Shown here piece after piece: positions 16,387-24,838 of a stretch of DNA of 64,000 bases. The stretch is from Lewinellaceae bacterium (GTDB taxonomy: Bacteria > Bacteroidota > Bacteroidia > Chitinophagales > Saprospiraceae). The notes beneath the pieces were generated by a model. It searched no databases and was not told the origin of the DNA. It saw nothing but the letters and a program-made list of their open reading frames with translations. Positions within the stretch are counted from its first letter, which is position 1; every line of letters begins with the position of its first letter. The DNA lies in assembly GCA_020636435.1 (NCBI GenBank), contig JACJXX010000001.1:4109001-4173000 (forward strand), given 5' to 3'. Position numbers and translations under genes: made by a program.

Positions 16387-19300
16387 ATGATTAAAAATTT
16401 ACTTCTGCTCACCCTGGCCCTCGCCGGCCTTTACGGATTCAGCTTCTTCAACGGGCCATCAGGCGGCCCCGAAACCCCTTCTGCTCCTCCCTTCGTTTTT
16501 TATGCCAAAAATGGAAACCCCAACTGGTTGAAACCCAGAGAAGGGGTACGGCTCAAACCAGAGGATGTCCTCCAAAAACATGCCGGAGAACTGGGCCTTG
16601 GCGCCAGAGATGAACTCCGCCTTTATCGCACCCTTGCCGATGAACTGGGTATGATCCACTATCGATACGGATTGTTTCATCGCGGCGTCAAAGTGCAGGA
16701 TGCGGAAGTTTTTATCCACGAAAGAAATGGCGTGGTAGAAAGTTTAAACGGCCATTGGCCCCGTGGGCTGGATGCGGGGGTAGAACCGGCCATCAGCGCC
16801 GAAGAAGCCATCGCGCTGGCCCTGCAATACATGCCGGCCACTACTTACATCTGGGAGGTGGAGGCGGCCGAACAGATGCTGCAAAAAGTGCGGCGGGACA
16901 AAAAAGCGACTTTCCTTCCGGAAGCAGAGCTGGTGCTGATCGACCCATCGCTCGAACAGGCGGCGGAAGATTACCACCTGGCTTATACGCTAACCGTGCA
17001 TGCCAAAGAACCCGTCGAAGAGCGCAAGCAACTGTTCATCGACGCGAACACCGGCGAATTGCTCCTGAAACTGGAACAGCTGTTCGACAACGACCATACT
17101 GGTATTGCCGAAACCAAATACAGCGGCACCCGTGAGATCATTACGGATTCCATAGCTTCCAACCGGTTCCGGCTCATTGAAACCGGCCGGGGCGGCGGCA
17201 TCGAGACCTACGACCTGAACACCAGTTCAAATGAAAACAATAGCGTAGATTTTACCGACGACGACAACTACTGGAACAACGTCAACCCTCAGCAGGACGA
17301 AGCAGCCACCGACGCCCACTGGGGCGCAGAGATGACCTTCGATTATTTCGCTCAGGTGCACAATTACACCGGTATCGACGGGGAGAACATGCCTCTGATC
17401 AGCTATGTGCACTACAGCGAAAATTGGGTGAATGCCCAGTGGACGGGCAATTGGGCCCGGTTTGGCGATGGAAACGGCACCTCTTATTCTTCAATGGCCG
17501 CCCTGGATATCGTGGCGCACGAATTTGGGCACGGCATTACCCAGTTCAACGCCGGTTTGATCTACCAGGATGAAAGCGGCGCGCTCAACGAATCTTTCAG
17601 CGATATTTTTGGCGCCGCAGTCGAGTTCTGGGCATCTCCGGAATTGTCGGATTGGTATTCGGGGGAGGACGCCAACATCAACGGCAATGGCCTGCGGGAT
17701 ATGTCCAACCCCAAGTCAAAAGGCGACCCCGATACCTATCGCGGGCAGAACTGGATCAACAGCGGTGAGGATAATGGCGGGGTGCATACCAACAGCGGGG
17801 TGCAAAACTACTGGTTCTACCTGCTCGCCGACGGAGGCAGTGGGTCGAACGATAACGGTGATGGCTACGACGTTCAGGGCGTGGGAGTGGATACGGCTGC
17901 GGCCATCGCCTTCCGCAACCTGCGGTACTACCTCGGCCGCCGCTCCGAATACTTCGACGCCCGCCTGGGCAGCCTGCAGGCTGCCGAAGACCTCTACGGC
18001 ATCTGCTCGCAAGCGGTGGTGGAAACTACCAAAGCCTGGTACGCCGTCGGCATCGGCCCGGAAACTTCCGACTTCGACCTGCGCCTGCTGGAGATACTCA
18101 GCCCTGCTCCCATCGAGTGCGGCTTTGGCGAAGCGGAAACCATCACCCTTCAATTCCGGTACAATGGCTGCAGCGAGCAGCTAGAAGCGGGTTTTCAGAT
18201 TCCAATGGCCTTCCAGGTTGACGGCGGCGCCGTACGCTGGGATACCTTAACGTTGCCTTCCGCGCTGACAGGTGGCGATACCCTGACGTTCACTTATGCT
18301 ATTCCGGCGGCTGAACTGGCCCTGCCGGCCGTCCACCAATTGCGCTGCTGGGCGGGGCTGGAGGCCGACGTGGCGTCTTTCAACGACACGCTGGAACTTA
18401 CGGTCGACAATATCCTGGAGCAAAACGTAGACCTCGGCCTGGGCGACATCCTAAGCCCTTTCTCCGGCTGCTTCCTCGACCAAAGTTCCTTGCCGGTACA
18501 GGTGCAGTTCGGATTCTTTGGCTGCGATTCTTTGCCGGCCGGCGAAACGCTGGAAGTTTCCTACCGCTTAAACAACGGGGCGGTGGTCAGCGAAAGCGCC
18601 ACATTGCCCAATACGCTGTACCGGGGCGACTTTTTCAACTACACCTTCAACAACCAGGCCCTGCTGCCGGTCTCCGTTGGCAATGAGTTGGATGCCTGGA
18701 TCACTTACAGCCCGGATTATCTGATGGGCAATGACACGATTATGGGGAGGGTCGTGTCCAACCCGATTCCCGTGACCTATCCAGGCAAGGTGACTTTCGA
18801 AGGTGGGATGCTCGCGCTGGATTCCATTTACACCACCCTGGCAAAGGAAGGCAACGTTTTCCTCTCCGAAGATGCGGCCCGCACCGGCAGCTATGGCATT
18901 CAGATGACCGGTGGCGATTTCATCAGCGCCCGGCAACGGGGAGAAACCGTCAATCCGGAAGAAGATAACGTGTGGGAGGTCAACGAGCAGTTTTCCGCAA
19001 AAGTGTGTTTCTGCGCCGATCTGACCAACCTGGCTGCCGCCAGCCTGCGTTTCGACCTGCGCCAAACTTACACTACGTATTACCTCACCGGTTTTGGCAG
19101 CGTACGCCCCCTGGGCAGCCCGCTCCGGGTGTTGGTGAATGGCGAGCAGGCGAGCGAAACTTACAAGCCGGGCACCTTCTCCTCCGACCTCTGGAAAACC
19201 CACAGGATTGAGCTGGCCGATTACCTGGGCAGCCGGGTGGAGGTCTGCTTCGAAACCCGCAACGGCTTCAGCAAGGAATTTGATCCCAGCAATAAGGGAG

Positions 19301-19599
19301 ACAATGCATATATCGATAATATCGTTATCGGCGACCTCGCGCTGGGAACGGATGGAGAGGCGAGCGCCAACCGGCCCATCCGCTTGTTCCCCAACCCCGC
19401 CCGGCAAAACATCCGCATGGATATCCCTCATTCGTGGGAAGTACAAGCCATTGAGGTGTACAACCAATTGGGCGAAAGGGTCATGGCCGTCCCGGTTGAA
19501 GAGCGCGTCATCCATGCGTCTTTCCTGCCGGCCGGCCTCTATTTCATTCGGGTAAAAGCGGAGGGAAGAGAATGGGTGGAGAAGGTAGTGGTACAGTAA
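16387..19599 (+). CDS. Secreted M4 (thermolysin-like) metallopeptidase with T9SS tail
   Basis: The ATG at 16387 gives MIKNLLLLTLALAGLYGFSF, a good signal peptide, and a 1070-residue protein; the longer upstream frame overlaps pnuC and is not used. Order: FTP/PepSY propeptide (to about 230), M4 catalytic domain with DIVAHEFGHGIT (zinc ligands His378, His382 and base Glu379), NESFSDIFG (third ligand Glu402) and GGVHTNSGV (His467), then about 400 residues of beta-sandwich repeats beginning near LLEILSPAPIECGFGEAET, and a type A T9SS sorting domain (LFPNPARQNI...LPAGLYFIRV). It is an extracellular protease, made as an inactive precursor. A terminator follows. Confidence 0.93.
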   Translation: MIKNLLLLTLALAGLYGFSFFNGPSGGPETPSAPPFVFYAKNGNPNWLKPREGVRLKPEDVLQKHAGELGLGARDELRLYRTLADELGMIHYRYGLFHRGVKVQDAEVFIHERNGVVESLNGHWPRGLDAGVEPAISAEEAIALALQYMPATTYIWEVEAAEQMLQKVRRDKKATFLPEAELVLIDPSLEQAAEDYHLAYTLTVHAKEPVEERKQLFIDANTGELLLKLEQLFDNDHTGIAETKYSGTREIITDSIASNRFRLIETGRGGGIETYDLNTSSNENNSVDFTDDDNYWNNVNPQQDEAATDAHWGAEMTFDYFAQVHNYTGIDGENMPLISYVHYSENWVNAQWTGNWARFGDGNGTSYSSMAALDIVAHEFGHGITQFNAGLIYQDESGALNESFSDIFGAAVEFWASPELSDWYSGEDANINGNGLRDMSNPKSKGDPDTYRGQNWINSGEDNGGVHTNSGVQNYWFYLLADGGSGSNDNGDGYDVQGVGVDTAAAIAFRNLRYYLGRRSEYFDARLGSLQAAEDLYGICSQAVVETTKAWYAVGIGPETSDFDLRLLEILSPAPIECGFGEAETITLQFRYNGCSEQLEAGFQIPMAFQVDGGAVRWDTLTLPSALTGGDTLTFTYAIPAAELALPAVHQLRCWAGLEADVASFNDTLELTVDNILEQNVDLGLGDILSPFSGCFLDQSSLPVQVQFGFFGCDSLPAGETLEVSYRLNNGAVVSESATLPNTLYRGDFFNYTFNNQALLPVSVGNELDAWITYSPDYLMGNDTIMGRVVSNPIPVTYPGKVTFEGGMLALDSIYTTLAKEGNVFLSEDAARTGSYGIQMTGGDFISARQRGETVNPEEDNVWEVNEQFSAKVCFCADLTNLAAASLRFDLRQTYTTYYLTGFGSVRPLGSPLRVLVNGEQASETYKPGTFSSDLWKTHRIELADYLGSRVEVCFETRNGFSKEFDPSNKGDNAYIDNIVIGDLALGTDGEASANRPIRLFPNPARQNIRMDIPHSWEVQAIEVYNQLGERVMAVPVEERVIHASFLPAGLYFIRVKAEGREWVEKVVVQ

Positions 19600-19651
19600 T
19601 CGCCAATTTGCTGCTGTAGGTTGATCCCGTCCCTGCAAGCCGGGTAAAAAA

Positions 19652-19698
19652 AAGCCCCACCGGTGTCCGTTTTATCGGGACATGGCGGGGTTTGTTTT
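19652..19698 (+). terminator. Factor-independent terminator after M4 peptidase gene
   Basis: GCCCCACC..TGTCC pairs with GGGACATGGCGGGG across the loop GTTTTATC with one mismatch and one bulge, followed by TTTGTTTT at 19691-19698. Position about 50 bases after the stop codon supports the call. Confidence 0.7.
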
Positions 19699-20162
19699 AG
19701 GTGTTGTTCTCTTGTGTTTGTTTACTTAGGGCAGAATGGGAAGTGTTCAAAGTCCTGTGTTTAAGGTTCGAGGCCGGGCCGGAAACCAGGGTTACATTGA
19801 ACTCCGGATACAGAACTTTGTGCGCTCCCGCAAAATGCCATTTCTGATGAGGTAAAACTGCGTATTTTTCCCATAAGATACTTGCACATATCTTGCATTT
19901 ATCTGGACATATCTTGCATTTTGGAGAAAAACCATAACTGTGGCCTCATAGATTGCATCAACCTTTTCACATTGGCTGCAATAGGGGCAACTTATGTGCC
20001 CTGCTGTTTGCAACGGCCTTGATAAGGTTAAAGCAAATCCTGTTTCCCTTCCTTATATCCGTCCATTTCATTTTAGTGCGGCGGCAATGACAAGAATCAT
20101 TAAATTCCACTAAAAGAAAGGCCATTTTAGCAGCGAACAAAAAATGTACAACTTTTTCATTT
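19699..20162. other. Gene-poor AT-rich interval before ppk2 genes
   Basis: No convincing gene. Short open frames on the minus strand here (about 73-75 codons) have no recognisable family and one owes its repeated NARYVQ peptide to a DNA repeat. Near 19738 there is GGGAAGTGTTCAAAG, one base different from the terminal repeat of the element at 58231, so a decayed element end may lie here. The composition is unlike the flanking genes. Confidence 0.4.
19886..19921. repeat. 21-bp-period direct repeat
   Basis: ACATATCTTGCATTT occurs at 19886-19900 and again at 19907-19921, exactly two helical turns apart, with a partial third (ATACTTGCAC) just before. Spacing at 21 bases is what a dimeric regulator stacked on one DNA face would need, but the nearest downstream start (ppk2) is over 240 bases away. 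Confidence 0.5.
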
Positions 20163-21008
20163 ATGAGCAGCCCCATTTTTTCCAACCCCGACATAGCAGC
20201 AATAGAAACCAGGGAACAACTCCTGGCTTTCCTGATCGAAAAAGAAGTGGACCTTCAGAAGGTGGAGGAGCGCCTGACCTACAAAGCCGAGCTGGAGAAG
20301 CTGCAGATCGAGCTGCTGAAGCTGCAAAACTGGATACTGAAGAACAAAAAGAGAGTGGTAGTGATCTTCGAAGGGCGGGACGCCGCCGGGAAGGGCGGCG
20401 CCATCCGGCGCTTTCGGCGCTATCTCAACCCCCGTTCCGCCCGGGGCGTGGCCCTGGGCAAGCCCTCCGATATCGAAAAGGGGCAGTGGTACTTCCGGCG
20501 GCACCTCAAGGAGATGCCCAACCCCGGGGAAATTGTCTTGTTCGACCGCAGTTGGTACAACCGGGCTGTAGTGGAGCCCGTCATGGGATTCTGCACACAG
20601 GAAGAATACGAGCGGTTTATCCGGCAGGTGCCCGAGTATGAACACATGTTGTACGAGGATGGGGTGAAGATCATCAAATTGTGGTTTGCAGTGTCCAAAG
20701 AAGAGCAGAAGAAAAGGATAAAAGACCGGGAAACCGACCCGCTTAAGCAGTGGAAAATGAGCCCGGTCGACAAAAAAGCACGAGAGCTATGGGACGAATA
20801 CACCCATTATATCCGGGAGATGTTGTTCAAAACCCACACCGACTTCAGCCCCTGGATCATCGTTAAGACGGACAATAAAATGGAGGCCCGCCTGGAGTGC
20901 ATCCGGTATGTCCTTTCTCTGTTCGACTACGATGGGAAGAAGCAGGCGGAAACAGTCCTGTACCCCGATCCCAATATCGTGCATCGCTTCTACCGCGCCA
21001 TGATGTGA
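20163..21008 (+). CDS. ppk2: Polyphosphate kinase 2 family protein (first of two)
   Basis: A 281-residue single-domain PPK2. Walker A in EGRDAAGKGG (residues 70-79), GQWYFRRHLKEMP, Walker B and lid DRSWYNRAVVEPVMGF, then SPVDKKARELWDEYTHY and the C-terminal WIIVKTDNKMEARLECIRYV are all canonical. Such enzymes transfer phosphate between polyphosphate and nucleotides, normally making ATP/GTP or ADP from polyphosphate in the cytoplasm. A leading ~60-residue helical region precedes the kinase. It is followed 29 bases later by a second ppk2, probably in one operon. Confidence 0.93.
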   Translation: MSSPIFSNPDIAAIETREQLLAFLIEKEVDLQKVEERLTYKAELEKLQIELLKLQNWILKNKKRVVVIFEGRDAAGKGGAIRRFRRYLNPRSARGVALGKPSDIEKGQWYFRRHLKEMPNPGEIVLFDRSWYNRAVVEPVMGFCTQEEYERFIRQVPEYEHMLYEDGVKIIKLWFAVSKEEQKKRIKDRETDPLKQWKMSPVDKKARELWDEYTHYIREMLFKTHTDFSPWIIVKTDNKMEARLECIRYVLSLFDYDGKKQAETVLYPDPNIVHRFYRAMM

Positions 21009-21037
21009 GGCACCAATTACCAAAAACGGAATACGCT

Positions 21038-21799
21038 ATGTTTAGTGAAAAAGAACTCAAGCTCCTCAGTTCGTCCCGCGGTATCGAGTATCTGCTGATG
21101 GCAGAGAAACCAGATTTCCGGGAAGTGGCCGGCCAGTTGATGTACGAGCAGGCGCTGGTCAGGCTACAGGCCGAACTGATCAAGGCTCAGAACTGGGTGG
21201 TCGAGCGCCAGGAACGCGTCATCATCATCGTCGAAGGCCGGGAATTTGCCGGCAAGGGAGACGCCGTCCGCGCCTTTACCGACCACCTCAACCCCAGGTC
21301 CATGCGGGTAGTGGCCCTGCAGAAGCCCACTCCCAAACAACAGGGGCAGTGGTACTTCAAACGCTACATCGAGCAGTTGCCCGAACGGGGAGAGATCGCC
21401 TTCTTCGACCGCAGTTGGTACAACCGCGCCATCGTAGAACCGGTCAACGGCTTCTGCACTCCGGAAGAGTACGAACGATTTATGGACGAGGTGAACCACT
21501 TCGAGAAAATGCTCATTGGCGACGGCATCCGCCTCCTCAAGTTCTACCTGTCCATCACCAAGGATGAGCAAAAAAAACGCATCGAGGCCATCCGCCAGAA
21601 CCCGCTGCGCCGGTGGGAGCTCTCTCCCGTCGACCTGAGAGCCCTGGATCTTTGGGATGAATATACGCGCTACAAAAAAGAAATGTTCAAGCGCACCAGC
21701 GGCAAGGCGAACCCCTGGATAAAAATCAAAGCCAATGACAAACGCAAGGTACATTTACAGGGCATCAGAAGGATATTGAAGGAACTGCCGTATAAATAA
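21038..21799 (+). CDS. ppk2: Polyphosphate kinase 2 family protein with variant Walker A (second of two)
   Basis: From the ATG at 21038 the protein is 253 residues (MFSEKELKLLSSSRG). The P-loop reads EGREFAGKGD (66-75) against EGRDAAGKGG in its neighbour: the P-loop Lys is kept but the preceding Asp is Glu, and the following Gly is Asp. Other motifs are intact (GQWYFKRYIEQLP, DRSWYNRAIVEPVNGF, LSPVDLRALDLWDEYTRY). It may differ in nucleotide or chain preference from the first enzyme or form a heteromer with it. The gene ends one base before the convergent arylsulfotransferase stop. Confidence 0.9.
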   Translation: MFSEKELKLLSSSRGIEYLLMAEKPDFREVAGQLMYEQALVRLQAELIKAQNWVVERQERVIIIVEGREFAGKGDAVRAFTDHLNPRSMRVVALQKPTPKQQGQWYFKRYIEQLPERGEIAFFDRSWYNRAIVEPVNGFCTPEEYERFMDEVNHFEKMLIGDGIRLLKFYLSITKDEQKKRIEAIRQNPLRRWELSPVDLRALDLWDEYTRYKKEMFKRTSGKANPWIKIKANDKRKVHLQGIRRILKELPYK

Positions 21800-21800
21800 T

Positions 21801-23369
21801 CTATTCCGGATACAACGGCAGGCGCTCTCCCCGGTAGATGATATCCGCCTGGGCCCAGGAACCTCCGGTAGAAAAGGCATTTTTGTACCGGATCACCGCC
21901 TCAAAAACCACCTCTCCGCCGGGATAAGACACTTCGATCATCCGGCCCTCGCTGATGCCCGGCCCCTGAATATTGCCCGAGGTGATGAAGCGGTTGCCCG
22001 TTGCCGGCAGGTAGTCCACATCGCTGATGTTGGGAGACTGGATTTCGATGCCTCTTTCCCTGCCGTATTCCCAAACTTGTTTTACGGTCATTTGTCCCGG
22101 ATCAACTTTATATTCTACTGCCCGGATGAAAGGAGCGCTATTGCCAAAGTTTTTCAGCCAGCTGTTGTCAAAACAAAAAACATTTCCGTTCGGAAGGATC
22201 ATGCAGGCGTGCTGCCCCCAGGGCCAGCTGAAGCCGGGAGCATCCTGATTGCCCAGTTGCACCTCCTGATCGTAGGGCGCCCCGTTCTCATCGACCGCCG
22301 ATAGCAGATAGTCGGCGGTGTTCAGGCCGTTGCCATTGGGGCCGGCCTGCCCCCAGCCCCGATGTGGGGCCAGTATCCACTGCAACTGGTTGTTTTTACT
22401 GACCTTAGCGACTCCCTGGCTGCGAGCCGATATCAACAGCCCGCCGTCGGCTTCATCGTACCAAACGGAGTTGACATGAGCCCAATCCGAGCTGTTCCAG
22501 AATAAGTCGAACCGGTCGACATCCAGCACCTGCCGAAGGTCCCATTCCCGGACGATGGCTCCGGAGCTTCGGTCCAGTTCGATAAAATGGTCCAGGCGGG
22601 TGTCGAGGCCATCCTTGGACACACAGACGATGAAGTTGCCGTCCGGCTTTTCTATCTGGTCGTGGTGCTGGTAAAAACCGGGCATGCCCCAACGGCGGGT
22701 TTCTCTGCCGAGCATGTCGTATTCGAAAAGGTTTTGCCCTTGCGCCCACAACCAGTTGCCGTTCCGGAGGCGGTCGAAGGGCCCGATCCAGCCTCTGATG
22801 AATTCGAGGTTCAGGTACCAGCGGATCTGCCCGGATGGGTCGAAGATGAGGGGATAGAAGCGGAAGTACCCGTTGCCGCCCAGGCTCATTTCTATCAGGT
22901 TCCAGCCTGGCTCCATAAGTGCTTCCTGCTTTTCGACGATCTCGATGTCGGGCAGAAAATCAGGTAGAGGAGGTGTTGCCACCAGCAAAGTGTCGTAGCC
23001 AAAAAGAGAATGGTCCGCGTTAGAAATTTTGAAGATCAGTTCGTTTTCCCTGCCGGGGTACAAGCCCAGAACCGGAATCTCGTGGGAGAAGGCGGCGGTT
23101 TTTGACGCAACCACCACCGGATGCTCGCCGGATATCCGTATTTCCACTTCCGTTTTTTGGGGGCTTTGGACGCGGGCCACTCCCGCCAGCGGCGTCAGGC
23201 CGGAGGGGTTCATCTCGATGGCGACGGGAGCGTTCAGCAGATTGGCCACCGGAACTTCTTCTGGTACGGAAGGGCCTTCCGTTGCCGGAATATTGTCGTC
23301 TTTTTTCTGGCAGCTGATGATGGCTAGGAGGAATACGGCGGTTAAGAGCGTAGCGTGTTTTTTGAGCAT
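21801..23369 (-). CDS. Arylsulfotransferase (ASST) family lipoprotein
   Basis: A 522-residue lipoprotein (signal MLKKHATLLTAVFLLAIISC, lipidated Cys20). Residues ~40-130 form an Ig-like N-terminal domain, followed by a six-bladed propeller. ASST signatures: GFYQHHDQIEKPDGN, DWAHVNSVWYDE, DGGLLISARSQGVAKV and WPWGQHACMILPNGN. The His in GQHACM (His387) fits the catalytic histidine that forms the sulfo-enzyme intermediate in E. coli AssT; the two earlier His residues fit the substrate pocket. PAPS-independent transfer of sulfate between phenols is the known family reaction. The natural substrate here is unknown. Confidence 0.88.
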   Translation of the reverse strand: MLKKHATLLTAVFLLAIISCQKKDDNIPATEGPSVPEEVPVANLLNAPVAIEMNPSGLTPLAGVARVQSPQKTEVEIRISGEHPVVVASKTAAFSHEIPVLGLYPGRENELIFKISNADHSLFGYDTLLVATPPLPDFLPDIEIVEKQEALMEPGWNLIEMSLGGNGYFRFYPLIFDPSGQIRWYLNLEFIRGWIGPFDRLRNGNWLWAQGQNLFEYDMLGRETRRWGMPGFYQHHDQIEKPDGNFIVCVSKDGLDTRLDHFIELDRSSGAIVREWDLRQVLDVDRFDLFWNSSDWAHVNSVWYDEADGGLLISARSQGVAKVSKNNQLQWILAPHRGWGQAGPNGNGLNTADYLLSAVDENGAPYDQEVQLGNQDAPGFSWPWGQHACMILPNGNVFCFDNSWLKNFGNSAPFIRAVEYKVDPGQMTVKQVWEYGRERGIEIQSPNISDVDYLPATGNRFITSGNIQGPGISEGRMIEVSYPGGEVVFEAVIRYKNAFSTGGSWAQADIIYRGERLPLYPE

Positions 23370-23569
23370 ATTATCGAATGAAATTTTGAGTTTCCGATGA
23401 GTTCCATAACCGGGGGAAGATACAACAAATATTGGCGATCCGCTTCAGTGGCAAAGCTGCCCTTTTTTTTCTAAATTGGAAGGGCAAAACCCGATTGTTT
23501 CCCGATCTGTTGGGGAGGGCTTTACGGCTTCTCCGTAGCTGCCTTCGCCAACAGCCCAAAACAACGACT

Positions 23570-24661
23570 ATGGTCAACAAGAACACCTTATTCCTCAGCA
23601 CCCGCAAAGGCCTCATTGTCTGCTCCCGCCGGCCCGGCGGCTGGGCAGTTGCCGGCAGCCACTTCGACGGCATCCCCGTCACCTTTGCTTACGAAGACGA
23701 ACGCCACGGCGCCTGGTGGGTGGCCCTCGACCACGGCCACTGGGGCGTCAAGCTGCACCGCTCCTTCGACCGGGGAGCCTCCTGGGAGGAAGTAGCAGCG
23801 CCCGCCTACCCGGAGGGAGCGGAAGTAAAGGAGGGCATGCCCGCCGCCACCAAATACATCTGGAGCCTGCAACACGGGGGAGCAAGCCACCCCAACCGCC
23901 TCTGGCTGGGCACCATCCCCGGCGGCTTGTTCCGCAGCGAGGATGGTGGCGGGAGCTTCGAACTGGTGGAGAGCCTCTGGAACCACCCCACCCGCCCCAA
24001 ACAATGGTTTGGCGGCGGCTTCGACCAGCCCGGCATTCACTCTATCGTCGTAGACCCCCGCGATGAAGGCCACCTCTACATCGGCATCAGCGTGGCCGGC
24101 GTGCTGGAGAGCCGTGATGCCGGCCAGAGCTGGGCCTTCCGCAACAAAGGCCTGCGCGCCGACTTCCTGCCCGACCCCTACGCTGAAGTGGGCCACGACC
24201 CCCACCTGCTGGTGGCTGCCCCTTCTGATCCCGACGTGCTCTGGCAGCAAAACCACTGCGGCATCTTCGTTTCCAACGACGGCGGCGCCAACTGGCTGGA
24301 CGTTTCCGAGCCGGAAGGCCCCGCCCGCTTCGGCTTCGCCGTCGCCGTAGCCGAGGACGACCCGCAGCAGGCCTGGGTAGCGCCCGCCGTCAGCGACGAA
24401 ATCCGCACCGCCGTGGGCCACGCCCTCTGCATCTGCCGGACCGATGACGGGGGCAAGACCTGGAAAGCTTCCCGCAAAGGGCTGCCGCAGGAGTTTTGCT
24501 ACGACATCGTCTACCGCCACGCCCTGGCCGCCGCCGGAGAAGATGTGGTGTTCGGGACGACAACGGGCAACGTGTTCTTTTCCAGGGACCGGGGGGATTC
24601 CTGGGAGGTGTTGAGCCACTATCTGCCGATGGTGCATGCGGTGGCGTTCGCAAAAGTTTGA
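23570..24661 (+). CDS. BNR/sortilin-like beta-propeller protein, apparently cytoplasmic
   Basis: The ATG at 23570 (MVNKNTLFLSTRKGLIVCSR) gives 363 residues; the frame extends further upstream without homology. Repeated Asp-box blades are visible: RSFDRGASWEEV, RSEDGGGSFELV, ESRDAGQSWAFR, VSNDGGANWLDV, RTDDGGKTWKAS and FSRDRGDSWEVL, with VVDPRDEGHLYIGI-type strands. There is no signal peptide or T9SS domain, unlike the related protein at 619-3165, so it probably stays in the cytoplasm. Annotated relatives are called exo-alpha-sialidase or glycosyl hydrolase without evidence of catalysis. Confidence 0.8.
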   Translation: MVNKNTLFLSTRKGLIVCSRRPGGWAVAGSHFDGIPVTFAYEDERHGAWWVALDHGHWGVKLHRSFDRGASWEEVAAPAYPEGAEVKEGMPAATKYIWSLQHGGASHPNRLWLGTIPGGLFRSEDGGGSFELVESLWNHPTRPKQWFGGGFDQPGIHSIVVDPRDEGHLYIGISVAGVLESRDAGQSWAFRNKGLRADFLPDPYAEVGHDPHLLVAAPSDPDVLWQQNHCGIFVSNDGGANWLDVSEPEGPARFGFAVAVAEDDPQQAWVAPAVSDEIRTAVGHALCICRTDDGGKTWKASRKGLPQEFCYDIVYRHALAAAGEDVVFGTTTGNVFFSRDRGDSWEVLSHYLPMVHAVAFAKV

Positions 24662-24717
24662 GAACCTTAACCTGGGTCCCCACATGGATAGGTCCTTAAA
24701 CCTAATCTGAGCGGCTA

Positions 24718-24752
24718 TTTTTGTATTTTCAGTTTTTCGTTTTGTATCTTCG
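24718..24752 (+). promoter_or_regulatory. Candidate Bacteroidota promoter for CHAT gene
   Basis: TTTTTG at 24718-24723 and TATCTTCG at 24745-24752 are 21 bases apart, resembling the Bacteroidota -33 (TTTG) and -7 (TAnnTTTG) elements; one T of the -7 box is C. The start codon is 87 bases beyond. Confidence 0.4.
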
Positions 24753-24838
24753 GCACATAACCACAATAACGGATAAACACTCCATCTCCTAAATCACCGG
24801 AAGGCGAGGCGCTCGCCTTCCCCTACAACTTTTTTGCC

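Noticed and set aside
18568..19638. 356-codon minus-strand frame opposite the M4 peptidase 3' half.
   Set aside because: Lies wholly antisense to the beta-domains and T9SS tail of the peptidase; translation shows no motif.
19792..20194. Two overlapping minus-strand frames of 73-75 codons upstream of ppk2.
   Set aside because: No recognisable family, one contains a peptide repeat caused by a 21-base DNA repeat, and the frames overlap each other; kept only as an unexplained interval.
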